In this document: piece after piece, positions 52,783 through 62,812 of the stretch | How the letters are laid out: each line of letters starts with the position of its first letter | Numbering within the stretch: position 1 is the stretch's first letter | Assembly: GCF_900112315.1 (NCBI RefSeq) | Contig: NZ_FOLL01000005.1 | Location: 124,001 to 188,000, forward strand | DNA length: 64,000 bases | DNA from: Parapedobacter composti | Lineage (GTDB): Bacteria > Bacteroidota > Bacteroidia > Sphingobacteriales > Sphingobacteriaceae | Direction of reading: 5' to 3' | Notes under the pieces: model-generated | The model's input: only the letters and a program-made list of their open reading frames with translations | What the model was told of the DNA's origin: nothing | Database searches by the model: none | Program-made: the position numbers and the translations under genes

Positions 52783-54156
52783 TCACAGATTCATTACGGC
52801 CTCTTTAAACTGGTCGCCTCGATCTTCAAAATTCTTGAACCAGTCGAAACTTGCACACGCCGGCGACAGCAGTACGGTATCACCTTTTTGCGCGAGGTGT
52901 GAAGCGATTTCAACTGCATCCCTCATATTCGCGCTATTAACCATAATCTGGGTGTCTTCCTCCAGCGCGTCGTATATTCTGGAGTTGTCTTTTCCGATAC
53001 ACACGATAGCCCGCACTTTGGTACGTACCAGATCGCGTAGCATCTCGTAGTCATTACCTTTATCTACGCCACCCATAATCAGCACGATTTTGGGTGGGAG
53101 GCTTTCCAGTGCGTACCAAACGGCATTGACGTTGGTCGCCTTCGAGTCATTGATATAATTTACCCCTGCAATGCAGGCCACAAATTCCAGGCGGTGCGGG
53201 ATGTTCCTGAACGACCCCATGCTTTCCTTCATGGAAGCGTTACGGAGCTCCTGCGCTTTGGCCACCAATCCGGAAGCCATATTGTTGTACACGTTGTGTT
53301 TACCCTGTAGGGAAAGTTCATGAATATCCATCGTAAATGTATCTTGATAAGGTACGTTAATCACTATTTCTTCTTGATCATTCAAATACGCTCCGGGCTG
53401 CAGTTTATCCGTCAAACTGAACGGCAGCGCCATCGCTACGGGGTGATGTTTTTTTAACCCCTCCGTTGTAATCGGATCGTCCGCACAGTAGATGAACAGG
53501 TCGCCCGGCTGCTGGTTGCGGATGATGCGGAACTTCGAATCCACATAATTTTCCAGCTTATGTTCATATCTGTCCAGGTGATCTGGTGTAATATTGAGCA
53601 ATACCGCCACGTCCGCACGGAAATACTCCATATCATCCAGCATAAAACTACTGATTTCCAGCACGTAACAATCGTATTGTTCGTTTGCCACCTGCAAGGC
53701 GAAGCTTCTTCCGATATTACCTGCCAACCCCACGTTAAGGCCACCCTGGCTCAGGATATACCATGTGAGCATGGTTGTGGTAGATTTACCGTTTGATCCG
53801 GTTATACATATCAGTTTGGCATCGGTATACTGCGCGGCAAACTCTATCTCACCGATCACGGGAATCCCTTTGGAGATAAGCTGCCGTATGATGGGCACGG
53901 TTCGCGGTATTCCGGGGCTTTTGACCACCAGGGCAGCATCCAATATTTGCGCTTCGCTGTGTTTTCCCTCTTCATAGGGTATGCCTGCGTCTTCCAAATG
54001 TTGCTTATAGCGGGGCGCTATGGCACCTGCATCAGAAACCCACACGTCAAACCCTTTTTGCTTTGCCAATATAGCGGTGCCCACCCCGCTTTCCCCTGCG
54101 CCGAGGATAACGAGCTTGCCTTGCTGCGGATAATGATATGTTGGTATGGCCGCCAT
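52783..54156 (-). CDS. murD: UDP-N-acetylmuramoylalanine--D-glutamate ligase
   Basis: 457 aa. KLVILGAGESGVGTAILA (UDP site), ATP loop GSNGKSTTT at 120-127, LLNITPDHLDRYEH, NDSKATNVNAVWYALE and VLIMGGVDKGNDY typical of MurD. Adds D-Glu to UDP-MurNAc-L-Ala. Starts 2 bp after mraY. Confidence 0.98.
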   Translation of the reverse strand: MAAIPTYHYPQQGKLVILGAGESGVGTAILAKQKGFDVWVSDAGAIAPRYKQHLEDAGIPYEEGKHSEAQILDAALVVKSPGIPRTVPIIRQLISKGIPVIGEIEFAAQYTDAKLICITGSNGKSTTTMLTWYILSQGGLNVGLAGNIGRSFALQVANEQYDCYVLEISSFMLDDMEYFRADVAVLLNITPDHLDRYEHKLENYVDSKFRIIRNQQPGDLFIYCADDPITTEGLKKHHPVAMALPFSLTDKLQPGAYLNDQEEIVINVPYQDTFTMDIHELSLQGKHNVYNNMASGLVAKAQELRNASMKESMGSFRNIPHRLEFVACIAGVNYINDSKATNVNAVWYALESLPPKIVLIMGGVDKGNDYEMLRDLVRTKVRAIVCIGKDNSRIYDALEEDTQIMVNSANMRDAVEIASHLAQKGDTVLLSPACASFDWFKNFEDRGDQFKEAVMNL

Positions 54157-54158
54157 AG

Positions 54159-55403
54159 TTACCTCACTTTCAATGTAACGATGGTCAGGATGGCCAGTAT
54201 GATGCCCAATATCCAGAACCTCGTTACGATCTTCGCTTCATGGTATCCCTTTTTCTGGTAATGATGATGCAATGGCGACATCAGAAAAATCCGCCGCCCT
54301 TCCCCGTATTTCCGCTTTGTGTATTTGAAGTAGGAAACCTGCAGGATAACCGACAGGTTTTCGATGAGGAACACTCCGCAGAGTATGGGGATAAGCAATT
54401 CTTTCCGGATAAGCACCGCAAATGCAGCGATGATGCCACCGATGGCCAGGCTGCCGGTGTCGCCCATAAATACCTGTGCAGGATAGGAGTTATACCAAAG
54501 GAAACCTGTGCAAGCGCCAACAAATGCTCCCGCAAAAATTACCAGCTCGCCCGAATTGGGGATATACATGATATTCAGGTAATCCGAGAAGATCACGTTG
54601 CCCGACACATAAGCCAATATAGCCAGCGTTCCCCCGATGGTAGCCGACGTACCCGTTGCCAGTCCATCAATGCCGTCGGTGATATTGGCACCGTTGGATA
54701 CGGCCGTAACAATAAACACAACAAATACCAGAAAAACCAGAAAAGTGACCGTAGCGCTATTGAGGCCAAACAGACTCAGCACCTTGGCGTAATCGAATTC
54801 ATTGTTTTTGTAGAATGGTATGTTTGTTTTAGTTGATTTCACATCCCGAGTGTAATACGTTTCATCCGAACCCTCGCGCAGGCGCAATTCAGCTTCCGGC
54901 ATCAATTTCGGATTGGTGACCTGTTCGCGCACCACAATGTCGGGATGAAAATACATGGTGCAGGCGATAAGGGTTCCGAGCCCCACCTGTCCGACCACCT
55001 TGAAACGACCGGCGAGTCCCTCCTTATTTTTCCGGAACACTTTGATATAGTCGTCAACAAAACCGATGGTACCCATCCAGACGGTCGTTATGAGCATGAG
55101 AATAACATAGATATTTTCCAATTTCGCAAATAACAAGGTGGGGATGAGGATTCCGGCCAAAATAATCAGTCCGCCCATGGTAGGCGTGCCCTGCTTCTGT
55201 TTTTCCCCTTCCAGCCCCAGGTCACGGATGGTTTCTCCGACCTGACGGGCTCGCAGCACACGAATCAAACGGCTGCCATACCCTGTAGTAATGATAAGCG
55301 ACACAATAACCGCCATTGCGGTACGGAACGAGATGTATTGAAACAAACCCGATCCGGGCACATGCATGTATTGTTCTATCCAGTTAAAAAAATAATATAA
55401 CAT
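54159..55403 (-). CDS. mraY: Phospho-N-acetylmuramoyl-pentapeptide transferase
   Basis: 414 aa, about ten membrane helices. MraY motifs: [32 protein letters not shown] (Mg2+ aspartates), [14 protein letters not shown], and [18 protein letters not shown] with [14 protein letters not shown] (cytoplasmic His loop). A periplasmic/cytoplasmic insertion around residues 150-205 makes it longer than E. coli MraY (360 aa); such insertions occur in Bacteroidota. Forms lipid I. Confidence 0.98.
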   Translation of the reverse strand: MLYYFFNWIEQYMHVPGSGLFQYISFRTAMAVIVSLIITTGYGSRLIRVLRARQVGETIRDLGLEGEKQKQGTPTMGGLIILAGILIPTLLFAKLENIYVILMLITTVWMGTIGFVDDYIKVFRKNKEGLAGRFKVVGQVGLGTLIACTMYFHPDIVVREQVTNPKLMPEAELRLREGSDETYYTRDVKSTKTNIPFYKNNEFDYAKVLSLFGLNSATVTFLVFLVFVVFIVTAVSNGANITDGIDGLATGTSATIGGTLAILAYVSGNVIFSDYLNIMYIPNSGELVIFAGAFVGACTGFLWYNSYPAQVFMGDTGSLAIGGIIAAFAVLIRKELLIPILCGVFLIENLSVILQVSYFKYTKRKYGEGRRIFLMSPLHHHYQKKGYHEAKIVTRFWILGIILAILTIVTLKVR

Positions 55404-55410
55404 ACAGGGG

Positions 55411-56868
55411 TTATTGTTCGTTAAATGCGTTAATCAAAACTTGCTTATCGTCAAAATCATAGCGTTTTCCGTTAATCTCCTGGTATTTCTCGTGACCTTT
55501 ACCAGCAATCAGCAGGATATCACCCGGCTTTGCCAGGTGGCAGGCCGCGCGAATTGCTTCCCGCCTGTCGGCAATGGAAAAAACATCCCGCTTCCTATCC
55601 GCTGGAATGCCCGCCTCCATATCATGGATTATCTGCAATGGATCCTCCGTGCGCGGATTGTCTGAGGTAATAATAACTTTGTCGCTGTATTTTGCCGCTA
55701 CGGCAGCCATTTTCGGCCGTTTTGCCTTGTCCCTGTCGCCCCCGCATCCCAGCACGGTGATGATGGTTTCGTTATTCTTACGGAGACTCTGGATGGTCTG
55801 CAATACATTTTGCACCGCATCGGGCGTATGCGCATAATCTACCACACCCACAACACCGTGTTTGGATATCGTGGCATCAAAACGCCCTTCAGCACCGGTG
55901 ATGCTGCTCAACGCTGTAAGCACCTTCATGGTTTCCTGCTCCAGCAGGATTGCAGCGCCATATACCGCTAAGATATTATAAGCGTTGAAGCCCCCCACCA
56001 ACTTCACCCACACTTCATGGCCGTCAAGATGCAGTAACATGCCGTCAAAATGACTTTCAATTACCTTTGCCTTAAAGTCGGCCATGCTTTTAATGCCGTA
56101 AGTTTTGCGATGCGCAAACGTGTTCTGCAGCATGATCAACCCATTTTTATCATCTGCATTGGAAAGCGCAAAAGCAAACCGGTCAAGCCCGTCGAAAAAC
56201 GTTTTTTTGGCTTTAATGTATGCATCAAACGTTTTATGGAAATCCAGATGGTCGTGAGTGATGTTGGAGAAAATCCCGCCTGCGAAATTCAGTCCGGCTA
56301 TACGTTGCTGGGCAATGGCATGCGAGCTTACTTCCATAAAACAGTAATCGCAACCTGTCTGAACCATTTCCTGCAATAACCCGTTCAGTGCAACCGGATC
56401 GGGCGTGGTATGCGTTGCGGCCACCGTACGATCGCCAACTTGGTTCTTTACGGTAGAGATTAATCCCGCTTCATACCCCATCTCTCGGAAGAGCTTATAA
56501 AGCAATGTTGCTATGGTAGTCTTCCCGTTGGTTCCGGTGATGCCTACGAGCCGCAGCTTTTTGGAAGGGTTCTCAAAATAATTAGCGGCAGATACTCCCA
56601 GAGCAAACGCCGTATCGTCCACCTGGACGTACGTGACATCGTCATGTGTAGTCTCTGGCAATTGCTCGCAAAGGATTGCCGATGCACCACTTGACACGGC
56701 GGCGCCGATAAACCGATGCCCGTCTACCTGGGTACCCTTCACTGCCACAAATAAGCAGTTTACCCCCACTTTCCGCGAATCAAAGGTCAAGCTGTCCACT
56801 GCGACATTCAAATTACCGATAACTTGCCGCACCGGAATACCATGCAATATGTCTTTCAGTCCCCTCAT
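55411..56868 (-). CDS. murE: UDP-MurNAc-tripeptide synthetase MurE
   Basis: 485 aa. [19 protein letters not shown] (UDP site), ATP loop GTNGKTTI at 112-119, [30 protein letters not shown], and the DNPR motif ([11 protein letters not shown]), which marks enzymes adding meso-diaminopimelate rather than lysine. Start overlaps the PBP stop by 4 bp (ATGA). Confidence 0.97.
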   Translation of the reverse strand: MRGLKDILHGIPVRQVIGNLNVAVDSLTFDSRKVGVNCLFVAVKGTQVDGHRFIGAAVSSGASAILCEQLPETTHDDVTYVQVDDTAFALGVSAANYFENPSKKLRLVGITGTNGKTTIATLLYKLFREMGYEAGLISTVKNQVGDRTVAATHTTPDPVALNGLLQEMVQTGCDYCFMEVSSHAIAQQRIAGLNFAGGIFSNITHDHLDFHKTFDAYIKAKKTFFDGLDRFAFALSNADDKNGLIMLQNTFAHRKTYGIKSMADFKAKVIESHFDGMLLHLDGHEVWVKLVGGFNAYNILAVYGAAILLEQETMKVLTALSSITGAEGRFDATISKHGVVGVVDYAHTPDAVQNVLQTIQSLRKNNETIITVLGCGGDRDKAKRPKMAAVAAKYSDKVIITSDNPRTEDPLQIIHDMEAGIPADRKRDVFSIADRREAIRAACHLAKPGDILLIAGKGHEKYQEINGKRYDFDDKQVLINAFNEQ

Positions 56869-58958
56869 TCCAGTTCTATCTGTATTGGCGTACCTGTTTT
56901 AATTCGTTGTCCCGCAGGGAGTGACTGCGCGACCACCTGCCCTCTGCCTCTTACCTTTGCCCGGCATCCGGCGTTCTCAAGTGCATATAAAGCATCGATG
57001 AGCCCCATCCCGCGAACATCGGGCACAATACCTTCTTTGATGTCAACATCCACAAAGGGGATTCCCTTCACTGTGTCTACGTGCTGCAATGGTTCCGTAG
57101 AAGCATACGTGGCTTTAACACCCAGGGCTTCAAACACCCGTAACGTAGCCGATTTGGATCCTTTGCGTGTCGGCGGCAATTCCGTATTGCCAACAAACCG
57201 CATCTGTTCGAAATCGTCATGCATATCGAGGTCGTTGGCGTAGACCATGTCGGCCAGCTCACGGAATACCGGCCCGGCAATCGACGCGCCATAATAGCCG
57301 TTGCGCGGGTTCTGGACCACAACAATCATCGAATATTTGGGGTTATCAGCCGGAAAGTATCCTGCGAAAGAAGACTGATATTTGCGGTTCCGGTAACCTG
57401 CTGCTCCATCGGCCATTTGGGCTGTTCCCGTTTTTCCGGCGGTAGTGAACATAGAGTTTCGCAGCCGTTTGCCCGTCCCTTCAATCATCACACCTTCCAG
57501 CATGGCTTGCAGCTTCCGGATGGTACGCTCCGAAGCAATTCGGTCTTCAATCACACGCGACTCAAAACGCTTAACCGTATTGCCTAAATGCCGGATTTCT
57601 TTCACAAACAACGGCGCCACCATCTTACCGTCATTTGCCACTGCATTATACAGCGTGAGCATCTGTAGCGGTGTCATTTTCAATTCGTAACCGTATGCCA
57701 TCTGGGGCAATGAGAGGCCGCTCCAGCTTTTTGCTTCCGGCGTTTTGATAAGCGGGTTGCCCTCTCCCGGGATTTGCAGCCCCAACGGTTCGTTGAGATG
57801 TAATGCATGCAAACGCTTGGTGAATTTTGCCGGATTATTCCGGTAATACGTATTGATAATTTTAGTGATGGCGACATTGGATGATACCTCGAATGCCTGT
57901 TTGACCGTTACAGTGCCATAAGCATGGGTATCCCTAATGGTATGCCTGTGTACCCGATAAGTACCGTTACCGGTTTCAACGATGGTATTTGTATCGATTA
58001 AGCCATCTTCCAGTGCCACCAGGTACGAGGCGAGTTTAAACGTGGAACCCGGTTCGGCGCTTTGCGCAATAGCATAATTGAATTTCTCACGGTATACGCC
58101 ATCCGTATCTTTTGTAAAATTGGCCACCGCCTTTATTTCTCCCGTAGCGACCTCCATTAATATGACGCAGCCATTGTCGGCATTGCTGGCAATTAACTGC
58201 TTTTCCAGTGCCCGTTGGGCCATATCCTGCATATTCACGTCAATGGTGGCGATAATATCGGAGCCGTCCACCGGAGCCACTTCGATTTCTCGATTTACCG
58301 GCATCCATACGCCCCCTGCGATTCGCTGCACCAACCGTTTACCGCTTTTGCCGTCAATATATTCGCCGTAGGCACCCTCCAGCCCCACATGTACATTTTC
58401 ACTGGGAATCTTGTAACCGATGGTGCGCGCAGCCAGGGTGGTAAAAGGCAATATCCGTTTGTTCTTCCGTTCGGCTATCAACCCGCCTTTATACCTGCCG
58501 AGGTTGAAAATCGGGAACGTCCGGATTTGCTTTAATTGCTGATGCCCTACGTCCCGTTTAATCAAGAAATACCTGTTCTTTTTCGCGCGCGCCTCCTTAA
58601 GGAGGCGCGCGTACTGGGCTGACGACTTGTCTTTGAAAAAGGCCGATAAGCTGGCAGCCAAGGAATCCACCTTGGCATAGAACACGTCGTCTTCCTGGAT
58701 TCCCGGCGCTAACAAATCCATGCGGATATCATACTCGGGGACCGATGTGGCAAGCAGGCTTCCATCCGCGGAATAAATATTGCCTCGCACCGCTTCCACA
58801 TCCACGTAACGGGTGGACAGGCTGTCGGCCATCGCCCGCCATTGGTCACCTTCGACATATTGAAGATGAACAAGTTTAACCAACACAGCCACCGCAATAA
58901 GCACGATCAACCCGAACGATAGGTATACTCTGAGCAGTATGTCGGTTCTGATATTCAT
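56865..58958 (-). CDS. ftsI: Divisome transpeptidase (class B PBP, FtsI-like) with C-terminal PASTA domain
   Basis: 697 aa. One N-terminal membrane helix (VYLSFGLIVLIAVAVLVKL), a dimerisation domain (RYVDVEAVRGNIYSADGSLLA) and the transpeptidase with SxxK at 305-308 (GSTFK), SSN at 359-361 and KTGTAQ near 508. Residues about 635-697 form one PASTA domain (GIVPDVRGMGLIDALYALEN). It cross-links septal peptidoglycan together with FtsW. Located between ftsL and murE as in other Bacteroidota. Confidence 0.96.
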   Translation of the reverse strand: MNIRTDILLRVYLSFGLIVLIAVAVLVKLVHLQYVEGDQWRAMADSLSTRYVDVEAVRGNIYSADGSLLATSVPEYDIRMDLLAPGIQEDDVFYAKVDSLAASLSAFFKDKSSAQYARLLKEARAKKNRYFLIKRDVGHQQLKQIRTFPIFNLGRYKGGLIAERKNKRILPFTTLAARTIGYKIPSENVHVGLEGAYGEYIDGKSGKRLVQRIAGGVWMPVNREIEVAPVDGSDIIATIDVNMQDMAQRALEKQLIASNADNGCVILMEVATGEIKAVANFTKDTDGVYREKFNYAIAQSAEPGSTFKLASYLVALEDGLIDTNTIVETGNGTYRVHRHTIRDTHAYGTVTVKQAFEVSSNVAITKIINTYYRNNPAKFTKRLHALHLNEPLGLQIPGEGNPLIKTPEAKSWSGLSLPQMAYGYELKMTPLQMLTLYNAVANDGKMVAPLFVKEIRHLGNTVKRFESRVIEDRIASERTIRKLQAMLEGVMIEGTGKRLRNSMFTTAGKTGTAQMADGAAGYRNRKYQSSFAGYFPADNPKYSMIVVVQNPRNGYYGASIAGPVFRELADMVYANDLDMHDDFEQMRFVGNTELPPTRKGSKSATLRVFEALGVKATYASTEPLQHVDTVKGIPFVDVDIKEGIVPDVRGMGLIDALYALENAGCRAKVRGRGQVVAQSLPAGQRIKTGTPIQIELE

Positions 58959-59000
58959 GCGTTACACGTTTTCTATGTCCTTTTCAGATGTCTCCTATTT

Positions 59001-59408
59001 CTATTGACCACCTCTTACTACCACGATTTTTTTAGGTGGTGCTGTCCGTTCCTTTAGCCCCATGGTATCTACCCGTTTGGCTATCTCCGTTTGGGTGGTC
59101 AGTTTCATCAAATCGGCCGACAGCGACTTGTAATCCCAGTTCATTTCCTTTACCTCCCTGCCCAATTGGTCAATTTCCCGCACGGTGCGTTCTGCGTAAT
59201 GCCGATTAGCGATATAAATAATAGCCAATAGCCCAACGAAAGCAATAAACGGGATATAGTTTACAAATGCCGCCGAAGAGAAACGATCAGAAGAAAACAG
59301 CGACTGGAAGAACGAGTTGGTGGCATCTGCCCGCTCTTCCACAGTCTCCTGCAGTTCTGCTTGCTGCTCTTCACTCAACGGTCCCTTTTTATATGTATTC
59401 CTCATCAC
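59001..59408 (-). CDS. ftsL: FtsL-like cell division protein
   Basis: 135 aa bitopic protein: charged cytoplasmic N-terminus of about 50 residues, a single membrane helix (AAFVNYIPFIAFVGLLAIIYIA) and a periplasmic coiled coil (ERTVREIDQLGREVKEMNWDYKSLSADLMKLTTQTEIAKRVDTMGLKE). Sequence similarity to E. coli FtsL is weak; the call rests on build and on position between rsmH and ftsI. The first or second Met may be the start. Confidence 0.88.
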   Translation of the reverse strand: MMRNTYKKGPLSEEQQAELQETVEERADATNSFFQSLFSSDRFSSAAFVNYIPFIAFVGLLAIIYIANRHYAERTVREIDQLGREVKEMNWDYKSLSADLMKLTTQTEIAKRVDTMGLKERTAPPKKIVVVRGGQ

Positions 59409-59413
59409 CGCAT

Positions 59414-60334
59414 TTATTTTTCCGTGCCCACAGCTTTCTCCGCTACCCTCAGTTTCGCGCTCCTTGCCCGGGGATTCCGGGCCACTTCCCCTTCAGTTGC
59501 AACCACCGCCTTACGGCTGATGACATGAAGCGGTTTGATTTCATTACCATAAAAGTCTTTCTCCACCTCGCCCCGAAACTTGCCTTTGGCCATGAAGTTT
59601 TTAACCAGCCTATCTTCCAAGGAATGATAGGACATTACGACCAGTCGGCCACCGGGCTTCAGCACGGTTACGCTCTGTTGCAGAAACTCCTGCAGCGCAT
59701 CCAGCTCCCTGTTTACTTCAATACGCAGCGACTGGAACAATTGCGCGTAATACTTATGCGCTTTGCCGCGCGGCACCAGCCTCTCTACCACCGCTTTCAA
59801 TTGGCCGACGGTGTGAATCGGTTGCGCGATGCGTGCGGTCACGATCGTCTTTGCCAACGTGCGGGCGTTCTGCAATTCGCCATACATGCCGAAAATCCGG
59901 TGCAGTTCGGCCTCTGTATAGGTATTCAGCACGTGTTTCGCATCAAGCTCTCCCGATTGACCCATCCGCATATCCAGTTCCGCGTCGAACCGGGTGGAAA
60001 AACCCCGCTGCGCATCGTCAAACTGATGCGAAGACACACCCAAATCCGCTAAAATTCCGTCCACCTCCCTGACGTTGTACAGCCTCAAATTGTTCTTCAG
60101 AAACCTGAAATTCTGATGGATGAGCACAAACCGCTCATCGGCTATCGCATTTCGCAACGCGTCAGGGTCCTGATCAAACGCGAATAGACGCCCTTCCGGC
60201 CCCAGGTGCTTTAGCAGCTCCCGCGAATGCCCCCCGCCTCCGAAAGTGACGTCGACATATGTACCATCCCGCTTTATCGCCAATGCATCCATACACTCCC
60301 GCAACATCACCGGCACGTGGTATCCGCTATTCAT
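59414..60334 (-). CDS. rsmH: 16S rRNA (cytosine-1402-N4)-methyltransferase RsmH
   Basis: 306 aa from ATG at 60334; GGAG 6 bp before it favours it over the adjacent ATG at 60337. HVPVMLRECMDAL (RsmH N-terminus), SAM loop VDVTFGGGGHSRELL, LADLGVSSHQFDDAQRGFS, and LVVMSYHSLEDRLVKNFM. Methylates C1402 of 16S rRNA. Overlaps the mraZ stop by 8 bp; second gene of the dcw cluster. Confidence 0.97.
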   Translation of the reverse strand: MNSGYHVPVMLRECMDALAIKRDGTYVDVTFGGGGHSRELLKHLGPEGRLFAFDQDPDALRNAIADERFVLIHQNFRFLKNNLRLYNVREVDGILADLGVSSHQFDDAQRGFSTRFDAELDMRMGQSGELDAKHVLNTYTEAELHRIFGMYGELQNARTLAKTIVTARIAQPIHTVGQLKAVVERLVPRGKAHKYYAQLFQSLRIEVNRELDALQEFLQQSVTVLKPGGRLVVMSYHSLEDRLVKNFMAKGKFRGEVEKDFYGNEIKPLHVISRKAVVATEGEVARNPRARSAKLRVAEKAVGTEK

Positions 60335-60800
60335 CATCCTCTCCGCCAAAACTATCACTGCCCATTACTTCTTCTGCCAACGCCGCGAAATCATCATCTT
60401 CGCTATCTTCCCACAACTTATTATAAGCCTCTTTAGACCATACCTCTATCTTGTTGAATTGACAGGAAAGCACGATATCCGTTTCAATACCGCCGTATTC
60501 AAGCAACGATTTGGGCAATAATACACGACCTGAGGCATCCAATGCCAGTTCTGTGGCACCCCGCGTAAAATCGCGGATAAACTTGCGGTTTCTCGCCACA
60601 TACTGGTTCAACTTTGCCAACTTACGGGTAATCTTATCCCACTCGCTTCTCGGGTAAATCACCAGGTGTTTTTCAAAGCCGCGATTAATTACAAGGCCAG
60701 CACGCTCAACATCAGGCATCTGCCTTTTGAGCGCAGCCGGCAACACCATCCTTCCCTTGGTGTCCAACTTGCAATCAAATTCGCCTATTAAATGGCCCAT
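60327..60800 (-). CDS. mraZ: Transcriptional regulator MraZ
   Basis: 157 aa with two SpoVT-AbrB-like halves: GEFDCKLDTKGRMVLPAALK (about 6-25) and ATELALDASGRVLLPKSLLEY (about 80-100), each with the DxKGR/DxxGR motif. Acidic C-terminal tail (SEDDDFAALAEEVMGSDSFGGEDDE). MraZ forms a ring that binds tandem repeats upstream of its own gene and controls the dcw cluster; three such repeats lie at 60841-60870. Confidence 0.97.
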   Translation of the reverse strand: MGHLIGEFDCKLDTKGRMVLPAALKRQMPDVERAGLVINRGFEKHLVIYPRSEWDKITRKLAKLNQYVARNRKFIRDFTRGATELALDASGRVLLPKSLLEYGGIETDIVLSCQFNKIEVWSKEAYNKLWEDSEDDDFAALAEEVMGSDSFGGEDDE

Positions 60801-60828
60801 AGTTACACTTTACCCAATAAATATGATG

Positions 60829-60836
60829 TAAAAGTA
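60829..60836 (-). promoter_or_regulatory. mraZ -7 promoter box
   Basis: TACTTTTA (7 of 8 to TAnnTTTG), 28 bp upstream of the mraZ ATG and just downstream of the MraZ repeats, so bound MraZ would cover the -33 region. Confidence 0.55.
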
Positions 60837-60840
60837 GGAA

Positions 60841-60870
60841 TTTACTCCACTTTCTCCCACTTTTCCCCAC
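60841..60870 (-). promoter_or_regulatory. MraZ operator: three 10-bp direct repeats
   Basis: On the minus strand GTGGGGAAAA, GTGGGAGAAA, GTGGAGTAAA follow each other without gaps. They match the known MraZ site, TGGG-type pentamers spaced by 5 bp. Position over the mraZ promoter implies autorepression. Confidence 0.88.
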
Positions 60871-60988
60871 AAAAAAGTTTTCCACATTTATTTTCAGGAG
60901 GTTCCGCCCTCTGTGCCTCCACCAACGCGCTATTAATAGGCGGGAAAAAATCTCGTCCCAACGGCTGCGAGTTGTTCCGGAAAACCGC

Positions 60989-60996
60989 TATTTTTG
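60989..60996 (+). promoter_or_regulatory. aspS -7 promoter box
   Basis: TATTTTTG matches TAnnTTTG, 20 bp before the aspS ATG; leader about 14 nt. Confidence 0.55.
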
Positions 60997-61016
60997 CCGC
61001 TTAACAGAACGGAAAA

Positions 61017-62759
61017 ATGCATAGAACACATACTTGCGGAGAACTGACCCTCGCGAACCTTGGAAAGCCGGTGGTACTGAGCGGGTGGGTACAGAAGTCG
61101 CGCGACCTGGGCGGCATGACATTTATTGACGTACGCGATCGTTATGGGGTAACCCAATTGGTTTTTGATGCGGCCGACGATGAATCATTGCGCAGCAAGG
61201 CCAGGACATTGGGCCGCGAATATGTCATTAAAGTGACGGGAACGGTTATCGAACGGGAAAACAAAAACCCGAAACTGCCCACGGGCGATATCGAGATCAA
61301 AGTTTCGTCACTTGAGATTTTGAATCCGGCCAAACTCCCCCCTTTTACGATTGAAGACGAGACGGACGGAGGCGATGATCTGCGCATGAAATACCGTTAC
61401 CTCGACTTGCGGCGCAACCCCGTGCGAAATAACCTGATATTACGCCATAAGCTCGCACAAGAGACCCGCAGGTACCTGGATGCACAGCATTTTCTGGAAG
61501 TGGAAACTCCGGTGTTAATCAAGTCTACTCCAGAGGGTGCCCGTGACTTCGTTGTGCCCAGCCGGATGAATCCCGGTGAATTCTATGCACTTCCGCAGTC
61601 GCCACAGACTTTCAAGCAGCTGTTAATGGTATCCGGATTTGACCGTTATTTCCAAATCGTCAAGTGCTTTCGGGACGAAGATCTCCGTGCCGACCGGCAA
61701 CCTGAGTTTACCCAGATCGACTGCGAAATGGCATTTGTGGAGCAGGAAGACGTGCTGAACCTTTTCGAGGGACTGATCAAACACCTATTCAAAACGGTCA
61801 AGGGCATCGATCTGGGAGACATTCCCCGCATGCCGTATGATCAGGCCATGCGCTTATATGGCTCTGATAAGCCGGACATCCGGTTCGGGATGCCGTTTGT
61901 TGAGCTCAATACGGCGGTTAAAGGCGCCGGATTTCCTGTGTTTGACGATGCGGAGCTGGTTGTCGGCATAAACGCGGAAGGATGTGCATCGTATACGCGC
62001 AAACAACTGGACGCGCTGACCGATTTTGTGCGGCGGCCGCAAATCGGCGCCACCGGATTAGTATACGCACGATGCAACGAAGACGGTTCGCTCAAATCCT
62101 CTGTGGATAAATTTTACAGTCCGGAACAACTTCAATTATGGGCGGAAGCCTTCGATGCCAAGCCGGGCGATCTATTGCTCGTAATGGCCGGTAAAGCCGA
62201 CAAGGTTCGCAAACAGTTGTGCGAACTCCGACTGGAGGTAGCATCGCAATTGGGTTTGCGCAACAGGCAGCAGTTTGCTCCCCTTTGGGTAATTGACTTT
62301 CCGCTGCTGGAGTGGGATGAAGAAAGTGGACGCTATCACGCCATGCACCACCCGTTTACATCGCCCAAACCGGAAGACATTCCGTTATTGGACACGCAGC
62401 CGGGTGCCGTGCGTGCAAACGCTTACGATTTGGTCATCAACGGCACGGAAATAGGTGGCGGATCCATCCGGATACACGACAGGGACCTGCAGTCGCTGCT
62501 GTTTAAGCACCTCGGGTTTACGCAGGAAGAGGCTCAGAAACAATTCGGATTCCTGCTGGAAGCGTTCACGTATGGCGCACCCCCGCATGGCGGCATTGCC
62601 TTCGGCTTTGACCGCCTTGTAGCTATGTTTGGCGGCCTTGACAGCATCCGCGATGTCATCGCGTTTCCGAAAAACAATGCGGGCAGGGACGTGATGATTG
62701 ACTCACCCTCACCCATTTCCGCCGCACAGCTTAGTGAGCTTGGGATCGGGATACGCTAA
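61017..62759 (+). CDS. aspS: Aspartyl-tRNA synthetase
   Basis: 580 aa, bacterial type. OB-fold anticodon domain ([32 protein letters not shown]), class II motif 1 region ([20 protein letters not shown]), motif 2 ([18 protein letters not shown]), the GAD insertion (about 290-420) and motif 3 ([15 protein letters not shown]), with [13 protein letters not shown]. Charges tRNA-Asp. Divergent from mraZ. Asp/Asn specificity (discriminating or not) was not judged. Confidence 0.98.
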   Translation: MHRTHTCGELTLANLGKPVVLSGWVQKSRDLGGMTFIDVRDRYGVTQLVFDAADDESLRSKARTLGREYVIKVTGTVIERENKNPKLPTGDIEIKVSSLEILNPAKLPPFTIEDETDGGDDLRMKYRYLDLRRNPVRNNLILRHKLAQETRRYLDAQHFLEVETPVLIKSTPEGARDFVVPSRMNPGEFYALPQSPQTFKQLLMVSGFDRYFQIVKCFRDEDLRADRQPEFTQIDCEMAFVEQEDVLNLFEGLIKHLFKTVKGIDLGDIPRMPYDQAMRLYGSDKPDIRFGMPFVELNTAVKGAGFPVFDDAELVVGINAEGCASYTRKQLDALTDFVRRPQIGATGLVYARCNEDGSLKSSVDKFYSPEQLQLWAEAFDAKPGDLLLVMAGKADKVRKQLCELRLEVASQLGLRNRQQFAPLWVIDFPLLEWDEESGRYHAMHHPFTSPKPEDIPLLDTQPGAVRANAYDLVINGTEIGGGSIRIHDRDLQSLLFKHLGFTQEEAQKQFGFLLEAFTYGAPPHGGIAFGFDRLVAMFGGLDSIRDVIAFPKNNAGRDVMIDSPSPISAAQLSELGIGIR

Positions 62760-62788
62760 TTGTCGCAACACTTGCGCGTTTTTTCCGT

Positions 62789-62804
62789 TGTTATTATAAT
62801 AACA
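62789..62804. promoter_or_regulatory. 16-bp perfect palindrome before the lutB-like gene
   Basis: TGTTATTATAATAACA, centre between 62796 and 62797, ending 8 bp before the ATG at 62813. Could be a repressor operator for the lactate-utilisation genes; no regulator gene is visible. Confidence 0.5.
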
Positions 62805-62812
62805 CGTTGTTT

